Assembly: GCF_001968815.1 (NCBI RefSeq)
Contig: NZ_MIEQ01000096.1
Location: forward strand, 310,001 to 374,000
DNA: 64,000 nucleotides
Direction: 5' to 3'
Source: Motiliproteus sp. MSK22-1
Lineage (GTDB): Bacteria > Pseudomonadota > Gammaproteobacteria > Pseudomonadales > Balneatricaceae
The position numbers were made by a program, and so were the translations under genes. Positions 18,325 through 28,000 of this stretch are shown one piece after another. The notes beneath the pieces are model-generated. The model saw only the letters and a program-made list of their open reading frames with translations. It was not told the DNA's origin and did no database searches. Positions within the stretch are counted from its first letter, which is position 1; each line of letters begins with the position of its first letter.

Positions 18325-18677
18325 AAGAGTTCCAGTTGCTTTTCCCGCTGAGCCAGAAAGGCTTTGTAGTCGCGATAAGCGGACCAGAATGTTGCGATTG
18401 CTTGTTTTCCTGCCTCTGTCAGTCGAGCACCGCCGCCACCTTTGCCACCGGTGCTTTTTTCTACGACAGGGGTATTGCTTTGCTGATTCATGGAATCAAC
18501 AAGCTTCCAGGCGTGCCGGTAAGACATTTCCATTGACCGGGCCGCTGCACTGATAGAGCCATGTTCACCGATACGTTCCAACAGTACCACCCGACCGTAA
18601 CCCAGGAAGGTTCCTTCACTGCCTTCTATCCAAAGGCGTCCTTTTAAACGATACGTTTCGGTGGATGTCTGTGTCAT
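18321..18677 (-). CDS. modE: One-domain ModE-type molybdate regulator
   Basis: Transcription factor of 118 residues. It corresponds to the N-terminal winged-helix domain of E. coli ModE: RLWIEGSEGTFLGYGRVVLLERI, then GSISAAARSMEMSYRHAWKLVDSMN, and a GGKGGGGARLTEAG wing. E. coli ModE is about 262 residues and has a C-terminal pair of TOBE domains that bind molybdate. That part is missing here, so direct sensing is unlikely or works differently. The gene heads the modEABC operon. Two operators matching the E. coli ModE box lie just upstream, so autoregulation is probable. Confidence 0.9.
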   Translation of the reverse strand: MTQTSTETYRLKGRLWIEGSEGTFLGYGRVVLLERIGEHGSISAAARSMEMSYRHAWKLVDSMNQQSNTPVVEKSTGGKGGGGARLTEAGKQAIATFWSAYRDYKAFLAQREKQLELL

Positions 18678-18700
18678 TAATTACCTCATAAAATCTCATC

Positions 18701-18758
18701 CGTAATATACCGATGGGAATAACGATGTGCAATACGTAATATCTGACCAAACATAACG
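18701..18758 (-). promoter_or_regulatory. modE box: Two tandem ModE-type operators before modEABC
   Basis: Two 24-base elements lie at 18701-18724 and 18735-18758. Both begin CGTAATAT and end ATAACG, so they share the same outer half-sites at identical spacing. The E. coli modA operator, as I remember it, is also 24 bases with CGTTATAT at one end and ATAACG at the other. The first element lies 23 bases upstream of the modE start codon, and their starts are 34 bases apart. They should bind the ModE dimer and repress the operon. Confidence 0.75.
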
Positions 18759-18889
18759 AGGAGGTTACGGCTGAATGTTACTACTGATATTTACCGATAT
18801 TTGTGATTTTCGCTATCAGCGAATAATAACTGCTCGCGAATACCGGTGAAGGCGACCACTAACGCCGCTGGTTGTTGGGCAGAATGCTC

Positions 18890-19294
18890 TCAGGCGTCAA
18901 GATGTTCACCTGTACCAACCTGATAAGGAACACCTATTAGATAAGGACGGTAGGGTTTCCCGGTGATCGCTTTGGCGAGGCCGATCATACCGACCATCAC
19001 AAAAGTTGTGTGGAAGACTATCAGGTACATCAGAAGCATCGTCCAGTGCTCAGGACTGTTGTCTCCCAGTAGCCAGAAAATCAACACCCCCCCAAAAAAG
19101 ACCAAAAAAAACCATATGGTTGAAGCAACAACCTGGCGCACATGGCATACCGTTAACAGGTCCTGGCTATACCAGTACTTTTTGCACAGATAGGCCATCG
19201 GTATCAGTGCAATGCCTGGCAGTGCCAGCAGATTGATCAGGTAGAGGCCGTGTAAGATAACGGTAATATGTTTTTGAATAGAAACGGTTTGCAT
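18890..19294 (-). CDS. Small four-helix membrane protein divergent from norC
   Basis: A 134-residue inner-membrane protein of unknown function. The ATG at 19294 follows CAGGAGGTGATC, an excellent ribosome site, so I prefer it to a longer frame starting at 19351. Four hydrophobic segments are visible: HGLYLINLLALPGIALIPMAYL, STIWFFLVFFGGVLIFWLL, WTMLLMYLIVFHTTFVMVGMIGL, with the first probably spanning twice or being a long hairpin. The C-terminal KPYRPYLIGVPYQVG is polar. The layout recalls small DUF4870/Tic20-like proteins and I believe similar genes occur next to nor genes elsewhere. The FNR/DNR-type box in the shared promoter gap could serve both directions. Confidence 0.65.
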   Translation of the reverse strand: MQTVSIQKHITVILHGLYLINLLALPGIALIPMAYLCKKYWYSQDLLTVCHVRQVVASTIWFFLVFFGGVLIFWLLGDNSPEHWTMLLMYLIVFHTTFVMVGMIGLAKAITGKPYRPYLIGVPYQVGTGEHLDA

Positions 19295-19372
19295 CTTGAT
19301 CACCTCCTGTTTCTGGCTGCTCATCATACTGCTGACTGAATAATTGAGCAAATTACTCAGTCTTTTATCTAT

Positions 19373-19386
19373 TTGACTTTAATCAA
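19373..19386 (+). promoter_or_regulatory. FNR/DNR-type box before norC
   Basis: TTGACTTTAATCAA is a 14-base match to the FNR/DNR/NnrR consensus TTGAT-N4-ATCAA with one mismatch. It is centred about 116 bases upstream of the norC ATG and about 85 bases upstream of the divergent membrane-protein gene. In denitrifiers such boxes bind an NO- or oxygen-responsive Crp/FNR-family activator; no such regulator gene lies in this window. Confidence 0.75.
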
Positions 19387-19495
19387 GGTTCTGGCGTCAA
19401 CCTGGAGCGACAATTTCCCTGCACAATCAACATTAACTGCAAGGTCCATAGGATTTTGTCCTCTAAGCCTTTCCAAATACGTTTGGAGACTCTTT

Positions 19496-21342
<1,847 letters not shown>

Positions 21343-21354
21343 TAAGCGTTATTA

Positions 21355-21390
21355 TCCACTCAGGAACTCATACTCGAGTTTCTGGGTGGA
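21355..21390 (+). terminator. Long hairpin after norB
   Basis: Fifteen bases (21355-21369) pair with fifteen (21376-21390) around a 6-base loop, with only two G-T wobbles. It starts 13 bases after the norB stop. The T-run after it is poor. It probably acts as a transcript end or a 3' stabiliser for norCB, separating the catalytic pair from norE and the accessory genes. Confidence 0.6.
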
Positions 21391-21545
21391 TTCATTCCCT
21401 GGATGTACCCTTATTTTTTCCTGATTTCGTTATTACCCGTATCTTGAAACCTACGAGTAAGTTCATTGGGCTTAAGGCCTTCAGAAACCAAGGCCGTTGC
21501 TTTTTCCTGTAATATTTCGTTTTATCAATGTTTGGAGGACAGTTT

Positions 21546-22253
21546 GTGAACCAGACTCTGTCGTCATCCACACCTACGTCTTTATCTCCAGAGAGCACTC
21601 GTCTGGATACAGAGGCTCAGTCCTCAATCGGAAACTCAATGGATACTGAAACAGACAGTATTACAGCAAGTGAAACAAGCGTAAGTAAAGGGTCGCGTTC
21701 TGGTCGATTGCCCGGCGATCTGGCCATGTGGATCTTTATTCTTGCTGAATTAACGGCCTTTGCGCTGTTGTTCAGTATTTATGCTGTTAACCGGGCCCTA
21801 TATCCGGATATTTTTGCCGAGGGGCAGGCCGGTTTGGATATTACCTCTGGTTTAGCCAATACTCTGGCGTTGTTGAGCAGTAGTTATTTTGTTGCCCGTG
21901 CGGTGACTTCGGTGGAGCATGGGAACAACCGCAAAGGTTTCTATGAATTACTGGCTGCGATTGGTATGGGCGCAGTCTATCTGGTTATAAAAATACTGGA
22001 ATACAAACACAGCATTGAATTGGGTTATGACATCACCACCAATGTGTTTTACCAGTATTACTATTTGCTGACAGCTTTCCATTTTCTGCATGTCATTCTT
22101 GGCATGATTATCCTTGCATTTGTTGCCATCAAAACGCGAAAGAAAGCCTATACGCCCGATTCAATCATGGGGTTGGAAAGTGGTGCCTGTTATTGGCATA
22201 TGGTTGATTTACTTTGGTTGATCCTGTTCCCTCTGGTTTATGTACTGCACTGA
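21546..22253 (+). CDS. norE: NorE-like protein, cytochrome c oxidase subunit III family
   Basis: Inner-membrane accessory protein of nitric oxide reductase, 235 residues. The GTG at 21546 sits six bases after GGAGGA and is preferred over an ATG at 21528. The first 55 residues are a hydrophilic Ser/Thr-rich tail. Then come five helices of the subunit III fold: GDLAMWIFILAELTAFALLFSIYAV, a second at SGLANTLALLSSSYFVARAV, and AFHFLHVILGMIILAFVAIKTRK, ending with ACYWHMVDLLWLILFPLVYVLH. NorE is known to raise NO reductase activity in other denitrifiers but is not catalytic. Confidence 0.88.
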   Translation: MNQTLSSSTPTSLSPESTRLDTEAQSSIGNSMDTETDSITASETSVSKGSRSGRLPGDLAMWIFILAELTAFALLFSIYAVNRALYPDIFAEGQAGLDITSGLANTLALLSSSYFVARAVTSVEHGNNRKGFYELLAAIGMGAVYLVIKILEYKHSIELGYDITTNVFYQYYYLLTAFHFLHVILGMIILAFVAIKTRKKAYTPDSIMGLESGACYWHMVDLLWLILFPLVYVLH

Positions 22254-22446
22254 GTACCCCAGGTGACAACAGTCATTTTGGTCAAATCCGGGTCTTAGTC
22301 AGGTACCGGCCTTGGTTCAAATATTAGTTAAAAACCGCAATAGTTGAGAATTGTCATGCATCAAAGCGGTGTTAGATAAGTTTAGGTATAAATGTACTCT
22401 GAAAACAGCTGGTGAGTGAGACAGGTTCCTTAACAGAAAAAAACAC

Positions 22447-22486
22447 TAGTAGAAAAATAGTAGTAGAGAAATAGTAGTAGAAAAAC
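22447..22486 (+). repeat. Short imperfect tandem repeat, unit 14 bases
   Basis: TAGTAGAGAAATAG and near copies with TAGTAGAAAAA occur about three times in a row in the 300-base gap between norE and norF. The gap holds no gene, no FNR-type box and no terminator that I can see. The repeats look like slippage products. Confidence 0.5.
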
Positions 22487-22552
22487 CTTGGCTAGCAGGT
22501 CAAAGACCGAAGCCATATCAGAGAAAAAAGTGTCCCTGTAGCGGAAGTTCAA

Positions 22553-22882
22553 ATGGATAACAGTAATCTAAATCACGCCGAAATTGAGCCAGCAAATTCT
22601 CGTTCTGCAAAGACGTTAATGCCAAGCTATAAAGTCAGCACCATTCTTTGGTTGCTGATGCTCGCTTTAACCTGTGCATCGGCCTATTTCGCAGAACAAC
22701 CCAGTCTCACCATGAATCTGGTTATGGCGGTGTTACTGATCACCGCTATAAAAGCGGCGATGATCGTTGATTATTTTATGAACTTGCGGGGAGCACCCCG
22801 TTTTTGGCGAATATTGCTGATGACCTATGTCCCGGCTGTTTCTTTAGTCATTACGGCAACTTTTGCAATCGATTTAAGTTAG
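22553..22882 (+). CDS. norF: NorF-like membrane protein (cytochrome c oxidase subunit IV family)
   Basis: A 109-residue inner-membrane protein with three predicted helices: VSTILWLLMLALTCASAYF, LTMNLVMAVLLITAIKAAMIVDYFM and ILLMTYVPAVSLVITATFAIDL. The AAMIVDYFMNLR motif is that of the prokaryotic subunit IV family to which NorF belongs. A hydrophilic N-terminal tail of about 25 residues precedes the first helix. It is followed after 6 bases by norQ and so is co-transcribed with norQD. The role is accessory, in activity or assembly of NO reductase. Confidence 0.82.
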   Translation: MDNSNLNHAEIEPANSRSAKTLMPSYKVSTILWLLMLALTCASAYFAEQPSLTMNLVMAVLLITAIKAAMIVDYFMNLRGAPRFWRILLMTYVPAVSLVITATFAIDLS

Positions 22883-22888
22883 GAGTGC

Positions 22889-23731
22889 ATGATGAGCACT
22901 GTATCGTCCCTTAATACCGCTGATACAAGTCCTGCCGATATGAGTAGCGATGATTTATCCTACTATCAGCCTCAGGCAAATGAAGTAGAGCTGTTTGAAC
23001 ATGCTTTTCAGCACCAGCTTCCGGTTCTGATCAAAGGGCCAACCGGCTGTGGTAAAACACGCTTTATTACCCATATGGCGGAACGGCTGAACCTGCCTCT
23101 GTACACGGTTTCCTGCCACGATGACCTTAGTGCTTCTGATTTAGTGGGGCGTCACCTGATTGGGGACAACCAGACGGTCTGGAGTGATGGTCCGTTAACT
23201 CGCGCTGTTCGTGAGGGAGGGATTTGCTATCTGGATGAAGTGGTTGAAGCACGTAAAGATACCACAGTCGTTATTCATCCTTTAACGGATGATCGTCGTA
23301 TATTACCCATAGATCGTACCGGTGAAATCCTGCACGCGCCGAAAAACTTCATGCTGGTGGTTTCTTATAATCCCGGCTATCAGAATTTACTCAAGGGGAT
23401 GAAGCCGAGTACACGTCAGCGTTTTCTCTCCATGAGCTTTGGTTACTTGCCAGCGAGAACTGAAGTTAAGGTGATCATGCAAGAAACAGGAATCGATCAA
23501 CTGTTGGCAAAACGATTAGTGAGCTTGGCTAATGCACTGCGGGCTTTGAAAGATCAGGATATTGAAGAAGGTGCCAGCACGCGATTGCTGGTATACACCG
23601 CGACCCTGATTAAATCAGGCTTTGATCCGGTACAGGCATGCCTGGCAGGAATGATCGAACCTCTCAGCGATGAGCCTGATACGATTCAGGGACTAATGGA
23701 ATTGGTTCAGGCGGCGTTTGGCGACCAGTAG
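22889..23731 (+). CDS. norQ: NorQ, MoxR/CbbQ-family AAA+ ATPase
   Basis: Cytoplasmic AAA+ ATPase, 280 residues, that works with NorD to insert or activate the non-haem iron FeB of NO reductase. Walker A is GPTGCGKTRF near residues 50-58, Walker B is ICYLDEV near 112-118, and sensor 1 is MLVVSYNPGYQ. DDRRILPIDRTGE and KPSTRQRFLSM are specific to the CbbQ/NirQ/NorQ group. Two adjacent ATGs exist at 22889 and 22892; the second is better spaced from AGGAG. The gene follows norF directly and is separated from norD by 77 bases. Confidence 0.93.
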   Translation: MMSTVSSLNTADTSPADMSSDDLSYYQPQANEVELFEHAFQHQLPVLIKGPTGCGKTRFITHMAERLNLPLYTVSCHDDLSASDLVGRHLIGDNQTVWSDGPLTRAVREGGICYLDEVVEARKDTTVVIHPLTDDRRILPIDRTGEILHAPKNFMLVVSYNPGYQNLLKGMKPSTRQRFLSMSFGYLPARTEVKVIMQETGIDQLLAKRLVSLANALRALKDQDIEEGASTRLLVYTATLIKSGFDPVQACLAGMIEPLSDEPDTIQGLMELVQAAFGDQ

Positions 23732-23808
23732 TCAATTGGGTAGCCATTAATAAAGTATGTATTTGTAGAGTACGTATTAATAAAGTACGTAATAACAGAG
23801 GCAGTAGA

Positions 23809-25659
23809 ATGGAAGAGCAGGTCGGCCAGTACTGGGATCGCTTTATCACCAAAATCGCCTATGACGGGTTTCCGGAACAAGCCGTGGAGTTAAAGGAGCT
23901 TTCCGGTTCGCTGGGGATTTTCTTCCGTGCCTTGGGAGGCGATGGGGCGCTGACCATTACTGCCACCACTGCGACAAATCATCAGGCTCGTCGTAGCTGG
24001 CTACATCGTGTTGCCGGTACGGGGCGTAAGGTTGAGTTGGCATGGCGTGATGAAGAGCGCCTGTACCTGCCTCAGAAACTTGATATTTATCCTCAGAAAT
24101 CCTTGAATCGAGAATTGTATTTCTGGCTGGCGGCTCTCGCCGGAACTCCTGCAGACACAACCGGTATCTGGTTGCTGGATAATCAAAGTAGAACCGTTGC
24201 AACGCTGGCCCAATATCCAGGGTTAAGCAGTCGTTATCAGCGTTTGGTTGAAGCTCTGTTGCCATTGCGCCCCTCTCTGGAGAAACTTTCTGCGGGTGAA
24301 AGAGATCAGGAAAGAGCGATTCAGCAAGCTTTAATAAATCCCGGTTCGGTTTCCGAATTGCCGGAGTCTCAATATGCACCTTCTCCTGTGTCTTTGTGGC
24401 TGCATCCATCTCCGCCTTACACAGATTCATCCAACGGTCGTGACAGCACACCCCAGAAGGGGCGTAAGGGGGATGGGGCCAGTAAGGAAGCAGAAAAAAA
24501 ACGCAGGCAGGCTGAAAGAGCTGAGCAGCCCGACAATAAAGAGGGCGCCCCCATGAGTGTGCGCCATGAAACCAGTCTTTTTACTTTTGCTGAATATGTT
24601 AAGTTGGACCGCTCTTCAGAAGAAGATGAAGACTTGGAACAGGCAGAAAATATCGCTGATGAACTTGATAACATTTCTGTCACTCAGGATGAAGAGACGA
24701 CTGTAAGCAGCATAAAGTTTGATTTGGATTTACCCTCAGCTGCGGAGGATGATATCCCTCTGAGCGAAGGTATTTTATTTCCCGAATGGGACTTTAAAAA
24801 GCAGTGCCTGCTGGAAGACTTTACCCGAATTGTTCCGATGATTAGCCGTAATGCGACTCCTCAAGCGTTGCCTGATCATCTGACCAAAACTGCACGTCGC
24901 TTGAAAAGGCAGTTCGAAAGCCTTTCAGCCCAGCCTGCCTGGGTGCGAGGACAATACGAAGGGGACCGTCTCGATCTTGATGCATACATGGACTACCGTG
25001 GAGAAAAAGCGGGATCAATAAACACTGGTGATCCGCGACTGTTCTGCCAAAAACGTCCTCTGGTCCGTGACCTGGCCTGCTTGCTGTTGGCCGATCTTTC
25101 TTTATCAACTGATTCCTGGATTAACAACGATCATCAGATAATCGATGTCATCAGGGATAGCCTTTATCTATTTGCTGAAAGCTTATCAGCCAGTGGAGAT
25201 CGGTTCGCTATTCACGGATTCTCTTCCCGTAAGCGTCAGCACGTGCGTTTTAACCAGATCAAAAGCTTTGACGAAGCTTATCAGGCTACCGTCCGAGGCA
25301 GAATTGAGGATATTAAACCCGGGTTCTATACTCGTATGGGAGCCGCGATTCGTCAGTCAACGGAGTTGTTGAGCAGCCAACCGGGACAAAAGAAACTGCT
25401 GATGATCCTAACTGATGGAAAACCCAACGACCTTGACCGGTACGAAGGGCGCTACGGAATTGAAGATACTCGCATGGCGATCATCGAAGCTCGCCAGCAG
25501 GGATTAGTTCCGTTTTGCATTACCATCGACGAAGAAGCCAATCAGTATCTGCCATACCTGTTTGGGCGTCAGGGGTATACGCTTATTCGGAAAGCTGAAC
25601 AACTCCCCCAGAAGCTGCCACAACTGTATATTACTCTGACAGAAAAATTAGGAGGCTGA
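23809..25659 (+). CDS. norD: NorD, von Willebrand factor A domain activator of NO reductase
   Basis: Partner of NorQ, 616 residues, no membrane segments. The N-terminal half is a helical region followed by an acidic and charged linker (about residues 200-300: polar, with KKRRQAERAEQ and SSEEDEDLEQAE). The C-terminal half is a VWA domain with a MIDAS metal site: DLSLSTDSW as D-x-S-x-S, and the LTDGKPND loop contributing an aspartate. This is the length expected of NorD. Known systems need NorQ and NorD for an active NorCB. The MIDAS residues are intact so the protein should function. Confidence 0.92.
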   Translation: MEEQVGQYWDRFITKIAYDGFPEQAVELKELSGSLGIFFRALGGDGALTITATTATNHQARRSWLHRVAGTGRKVELAWRDEERLYLPQKLDIYPQKSLNRELYFWLAALAGTPADTTGIWLLDNQSRTVATLAQYPGLSSRYQRLVEALLPLRPSLEKLSAGERDQERAIQQALINPGSVSELPESQYAPSPVSLWLHPSPPYTDSSNGRDSTPQKGRKGDGASKEAEKKRRQAERAEQPDNKEGAPMSVRHETSLFTFAEYVKLDRSSEEDEDLEQAENIADELDNISVTQDEETTVSSIKFDLDLPSAAEDDIPLSEGILFPEWDFKKQCLLEDFTRIVPMISRNATPQALPDHLTKTARRLKRQFESLSAQPAWVRGQYEGDRLDLDAYMDYRGEKAGSINTGDPRLFCQKRPLVRDLACLLLADLSLSTDSWINNDHQIIDVIRDSLYLFAESLSASGDRFAIHGFSSRKRQHVRFNQIKSFDEAYQATVRGRIEDIKPGFYTRMGAAIRQSTELLSSQPGQKKLLMILTDGKPNDLDRYEGRYGIEDTRMAIIEARQQGLVPFCITIDEEANQYLPYLFGRQGYTLIRKAEQLPQKLPQLYITLTEKLGG

Positions 25660-25814
25660 GAAGGAGCCTGCTGTCGGAAGTTAATCATTGATTGTTTTTG
25701 ATCTGTCTGATTGCAATTATCTGAAGTTGCTGTTTAAGATAGCGAGATACAGAGACAGTGCCTGGTAGATTTCAGGCTATTCGGACTTAACTAGTTTATA
25801 TATTCAAGGAAGGG

Positions 25815-25850
25815 GATTTTACCCAGCGACAATTAAAGCTGAGTAAAATC
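25815..25850 (+). promoter_or_regulatory. Hairpin before the DUF6279 lipoprotein gene
   Basis: GATTTTACCCAGC (25815-25827) pairs with GCTGAGTAAAATC (25838-25850) with one mismatch and a 10-base loop. It ends 15 bases before the ATG at 25866 and has no T-run. It could affect translation of the lipoprotein gene or mark the end of the nor transcript. Confidence 0.4.
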
Positions 25851-25865
25851 AGTACAGGGAAATCG

Positions 25866-26894
25866 ATGAGAGATATTCGTCCTAAAAAGCGCGCTGAGAA
25901 TTTTTGGCGGTGCTTCAGCTATTCATTCCGCCGTACCAACCATCAAGCTTTTGGCGACCATTTGGGTACCATAGCCCGTTCAGCAACAGCAGCATCTTTA
26001 ACCCCTGCTGCTCCAATCACAGTAACATTTCCAACCAGGGTTGCCGCGGCACTACGCACAATTGTCGTGCTGATGTTTTTGCTTCTGTCAGCGGGTTGCA
26101 GCTCTCGTTTTATTTATAACAATCTGGACTGGCTGGCGTACTGGTTCGTTGATGACTATGTTGACTTTCATCTTGAACAAAAAGAGCTGTTCAGTCCAAA
26201 GATAGAGCAATTGCTGGTATGGCACAGAGCGAAAGCCTTACCCGAATACCTTCAGTTATTGACCGAGATTCAGGCGTCGGTAGCAGAGCGTAACCTGCAA
26301 TCAGAGCAGCTGGCTCAATGGCTGGAGCAGGCCAAAACGTTCTGGCAGGAGATGATCCTGCAAAGCGAACCTTTGATATTGACAGCGGCAGAGAGCGCTG
26401 ATGAAAAACAGATAGCACAATTGCTGAGAAACTTACGAACTGAACTGGAGGAAAAGCAACAGGAAGCCGAAAAGGATCTGCGGGATAAGAATCAATCTCG
26501 CCGTCAAAAGAAACTCGAAAGATCCTATGAAAAGTGGTTAGGGCCTCTATCCGATTCACAAAAAGGGCAGATTCAGGAACTTATTAAACACACCAGGGCC
26601 TCCCGGCAGCAATGGTTGGAGTATCGCCGACGTTGGGTTGATGAATTGGAGATAGCATTAAACTCTGCCAAAGAAGAGGGGGAATTCCAGAGTCGGTTAA
26701 AGCAGCTGATTCGTAACCCTTACGAATTACGCAGTAGCGAATACAAAGCGAACCTGGAAGCCGATAGATTGCTCTGGATTGAACGGCTGCCCGCACTTAT
26801 TAATCAGGTATCAGATAAACAACATGCTCATTTACTGGGTGAGCTGGATGAGCTTAGCGCCGATATCCGCCATCTGATTGAACAAGGCGGGTAG
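25866..26894 (+). CDS. DUF6279-type lipoprotein
   Basis: Predicted lipoprotein of unknown function. A lipobox LLLSAGC places the lipidated cysteine at residue 78. The signal helix just before it (RTIVVLMFLLLSAG) is preceded by about 60 unusual residues rich in basic and Ala/Thr residues. No better start codon with a ribosome site lies between, so the extension may be real or a start may be hidden. The mature part begins SSRFIYNNLDWLAYWFVDDYVDFH, the signature I associate with DUF6279. The rest is charged and helical, with repeated Glu/Lys/Gln-rich stretches (residues 150-220) suggesting coiled coil. It is not part of the nor cluster by function. Confidence 0.75.
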   Translation: MRDIRPKKRAENFWRCFSYSFRRTNHQAFGDHLGTIARSATAASLTPAAPITVTFPTRVAAALRTIVVLMFLLLSAGCSSRFIYNNLDWLAYWFVDDYVDFHLEQKELFSPKIEQLLVWHRAKALPEYLQLLTEIQASVAERNLQSEQLAQWLEQAKTFWQEMILQSEPLILTAAESADEKQIAQLLRNLRTELEEKQQEAEKDLRDKNQSRRQKKLERSYEKWLGPLSDSQKGQIQELIKHTRASRQQWLEYRRRWVDELEIALNSAKEEGEFQSRLKQLIRNPYELRSSEYKANLEADRLLWIERLPALINQVSDKQHAHLLGELDELSADIRHLIEQGG

Positions 26895-27024
26895 GGTTGG
26901 CAAGCTGCTTTTTCTCCTTCTTTTTTAATCGAAGAAGCAAGCGTCAGCTGTTTAAAAGATGTCACTTTATTGCTGCAAGGGGCAAGGAAAACAGAATTAT
27001 TTACAGAGCCGATCCCACTTGGTA

Positions 27025-27507
27025 TTACGACGTTTTCCATTCCTTATATCGATTGTCCAGCAGTTCAAGAATATTTTTATAATGGTTTTCTGTTTGAGGG
27101 ATATCTGAAAATTTTTTTGCGGCAGGATATAGAATATCCAGATCTTCGTAGTAATGATATTTCCAATGCCTGGAAAAAGAGAGGTAGTCGACGGCAAAGT
27201 CCTTGGATTTTTCATTGTAAAAACTGGCTGTAAGATCATATCCAACAGTGTTTTTCATAAATTCGACGAGTTTTTTATGGCTGAGAGGAACCATATTTGG
27301 TAAGTATATTTCCACAAGTTTTTGAACTTTTTCATTCAAAAATCTGTTTTGACTGGACCAATACAAAAAAAGCCCCGCTTCAAACCCATTGTAAGGATCC
27401 AGGTCGCTTGGCATATCATCTATGATACCTAGTGGAATATCGTACTTGTTGTCGTCCCATCGACTGAGTAGATCTACGATGATTGGATCGGATGAATCTC
27501 TAGTCAT
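27025..27507 (-). CDS. Hypothetical protein, second candidate immunity gene after rhs
   Basis: A 160-residue cytoplasmic protein of no family I recognise. It is rich in aromatic and charged residues (FLYWSSQNRFL, HWKYHYYEDLDILYP). It overlaps the preceding gene by 8 bases and is the last gene of the vgrG-rhs transcript. Small acidic genes directly after an rhs toxin end usually encode the matching immunity protein, or immunity to a displaced tip. That is context inference; nothing in the sequence itself shows binding to a nuclease. It converges with the DUF6279 gene, with about 130 bases between. Confidence 0.6.
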   Translation of the reverse strand: MTRDSSDPIIVDLLSRWDDNKYDIPLGIIDDMPSDLDPYNGFEAGLFLYWSSQNRFLNEKVQKLVEIYLPNMVPLSHKKLVEFMKNTVGYDLTASFYNEKSKDFAVDYLSFSRHWKYHYYEDLDILYPAAKKFSDIPQTENHYKNILELLDNRYKEWKTS

Positions 27508-27988
27508 GACTCTTCTCAGCTATTTTGTGTTTAAAATAGTTATAAAAATACATGTGGGGTTGCTCCTCGTGATAATCTGTTTCTTCAATCTCATGAACAA
27601 GCTTTTTCATTCTATTAATATCCAAGTTGTTATCTATAAAGATGAACACATTGGACTCCAGGTCCTGCAGACTCAACGTTCCACCAGGCCAATCTAACAA
27701 CGAGACTGCATCTGCGAGTTCTGAATCAGAATAAGTACTGATAGTCTGAAAAACTGCCTCATAGTAAAGAACATAATCCATAGCTCCTAGAATATTGATT
27801 GCCGCTTGGTCAATACCTTCTATTTCTATTTTAAGGCACTTAAATAATGCTCTTGCAGTTCTTATATCATCATAGCGGTCTACCCTTTCCAGTAGTGCAT
27901 ATATCTTCTCGTCATCTTCTTCAGAATCCGCATTTTGATAAAGCGAAACCAGCTCGTTTTCCCATTCGCGGCTATATGTAAAGCCCAT
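27500..27988 (-). CDS. Hypothetical acidic protein, likely Rhs immunity protein
   Basis: A 162-residue soluble, strongly acidic protein (EDDEKIYALLERVDRYDD, EIEETDYHEEQ). It starts 12 bases after the rhs stop behind GAGGA, the classical position for the immunity gene that protects the producer from the Rhs nuclease tip. The first half looks helical and could be HEAT-like: YALLERVDRYDDIRTARALFKCLK. I do not recognise the family. Acidity fits an inhibitor of a basic nuclease, which is common for immunity proteins. Overlap with the next gene suggests both are made together. Confidence 0.65.
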   Translation of the reverse strand: MGFTYSREWENELVSLYQNADSEEDDEKIYALLERVDRYDDIRTARALFKCLKIEIEGIDQAAINILGAMDYVLYYEAVFQTISTYSDSELADAVSLLDWPGGTLSLQDLESNVFIFIDNNLDINRMKKLVHEIEETDYHEEQPHMYFYNYFKHKIAEKSHD

Positions 27989-28000
27989 CTTTCTTCCTCG

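Noticed and set aside
22447-22486. CRISPR array
   Set aside because: Units are only 14 bases, without unique spacers. No array or cas gene was seen anywhere in the window.
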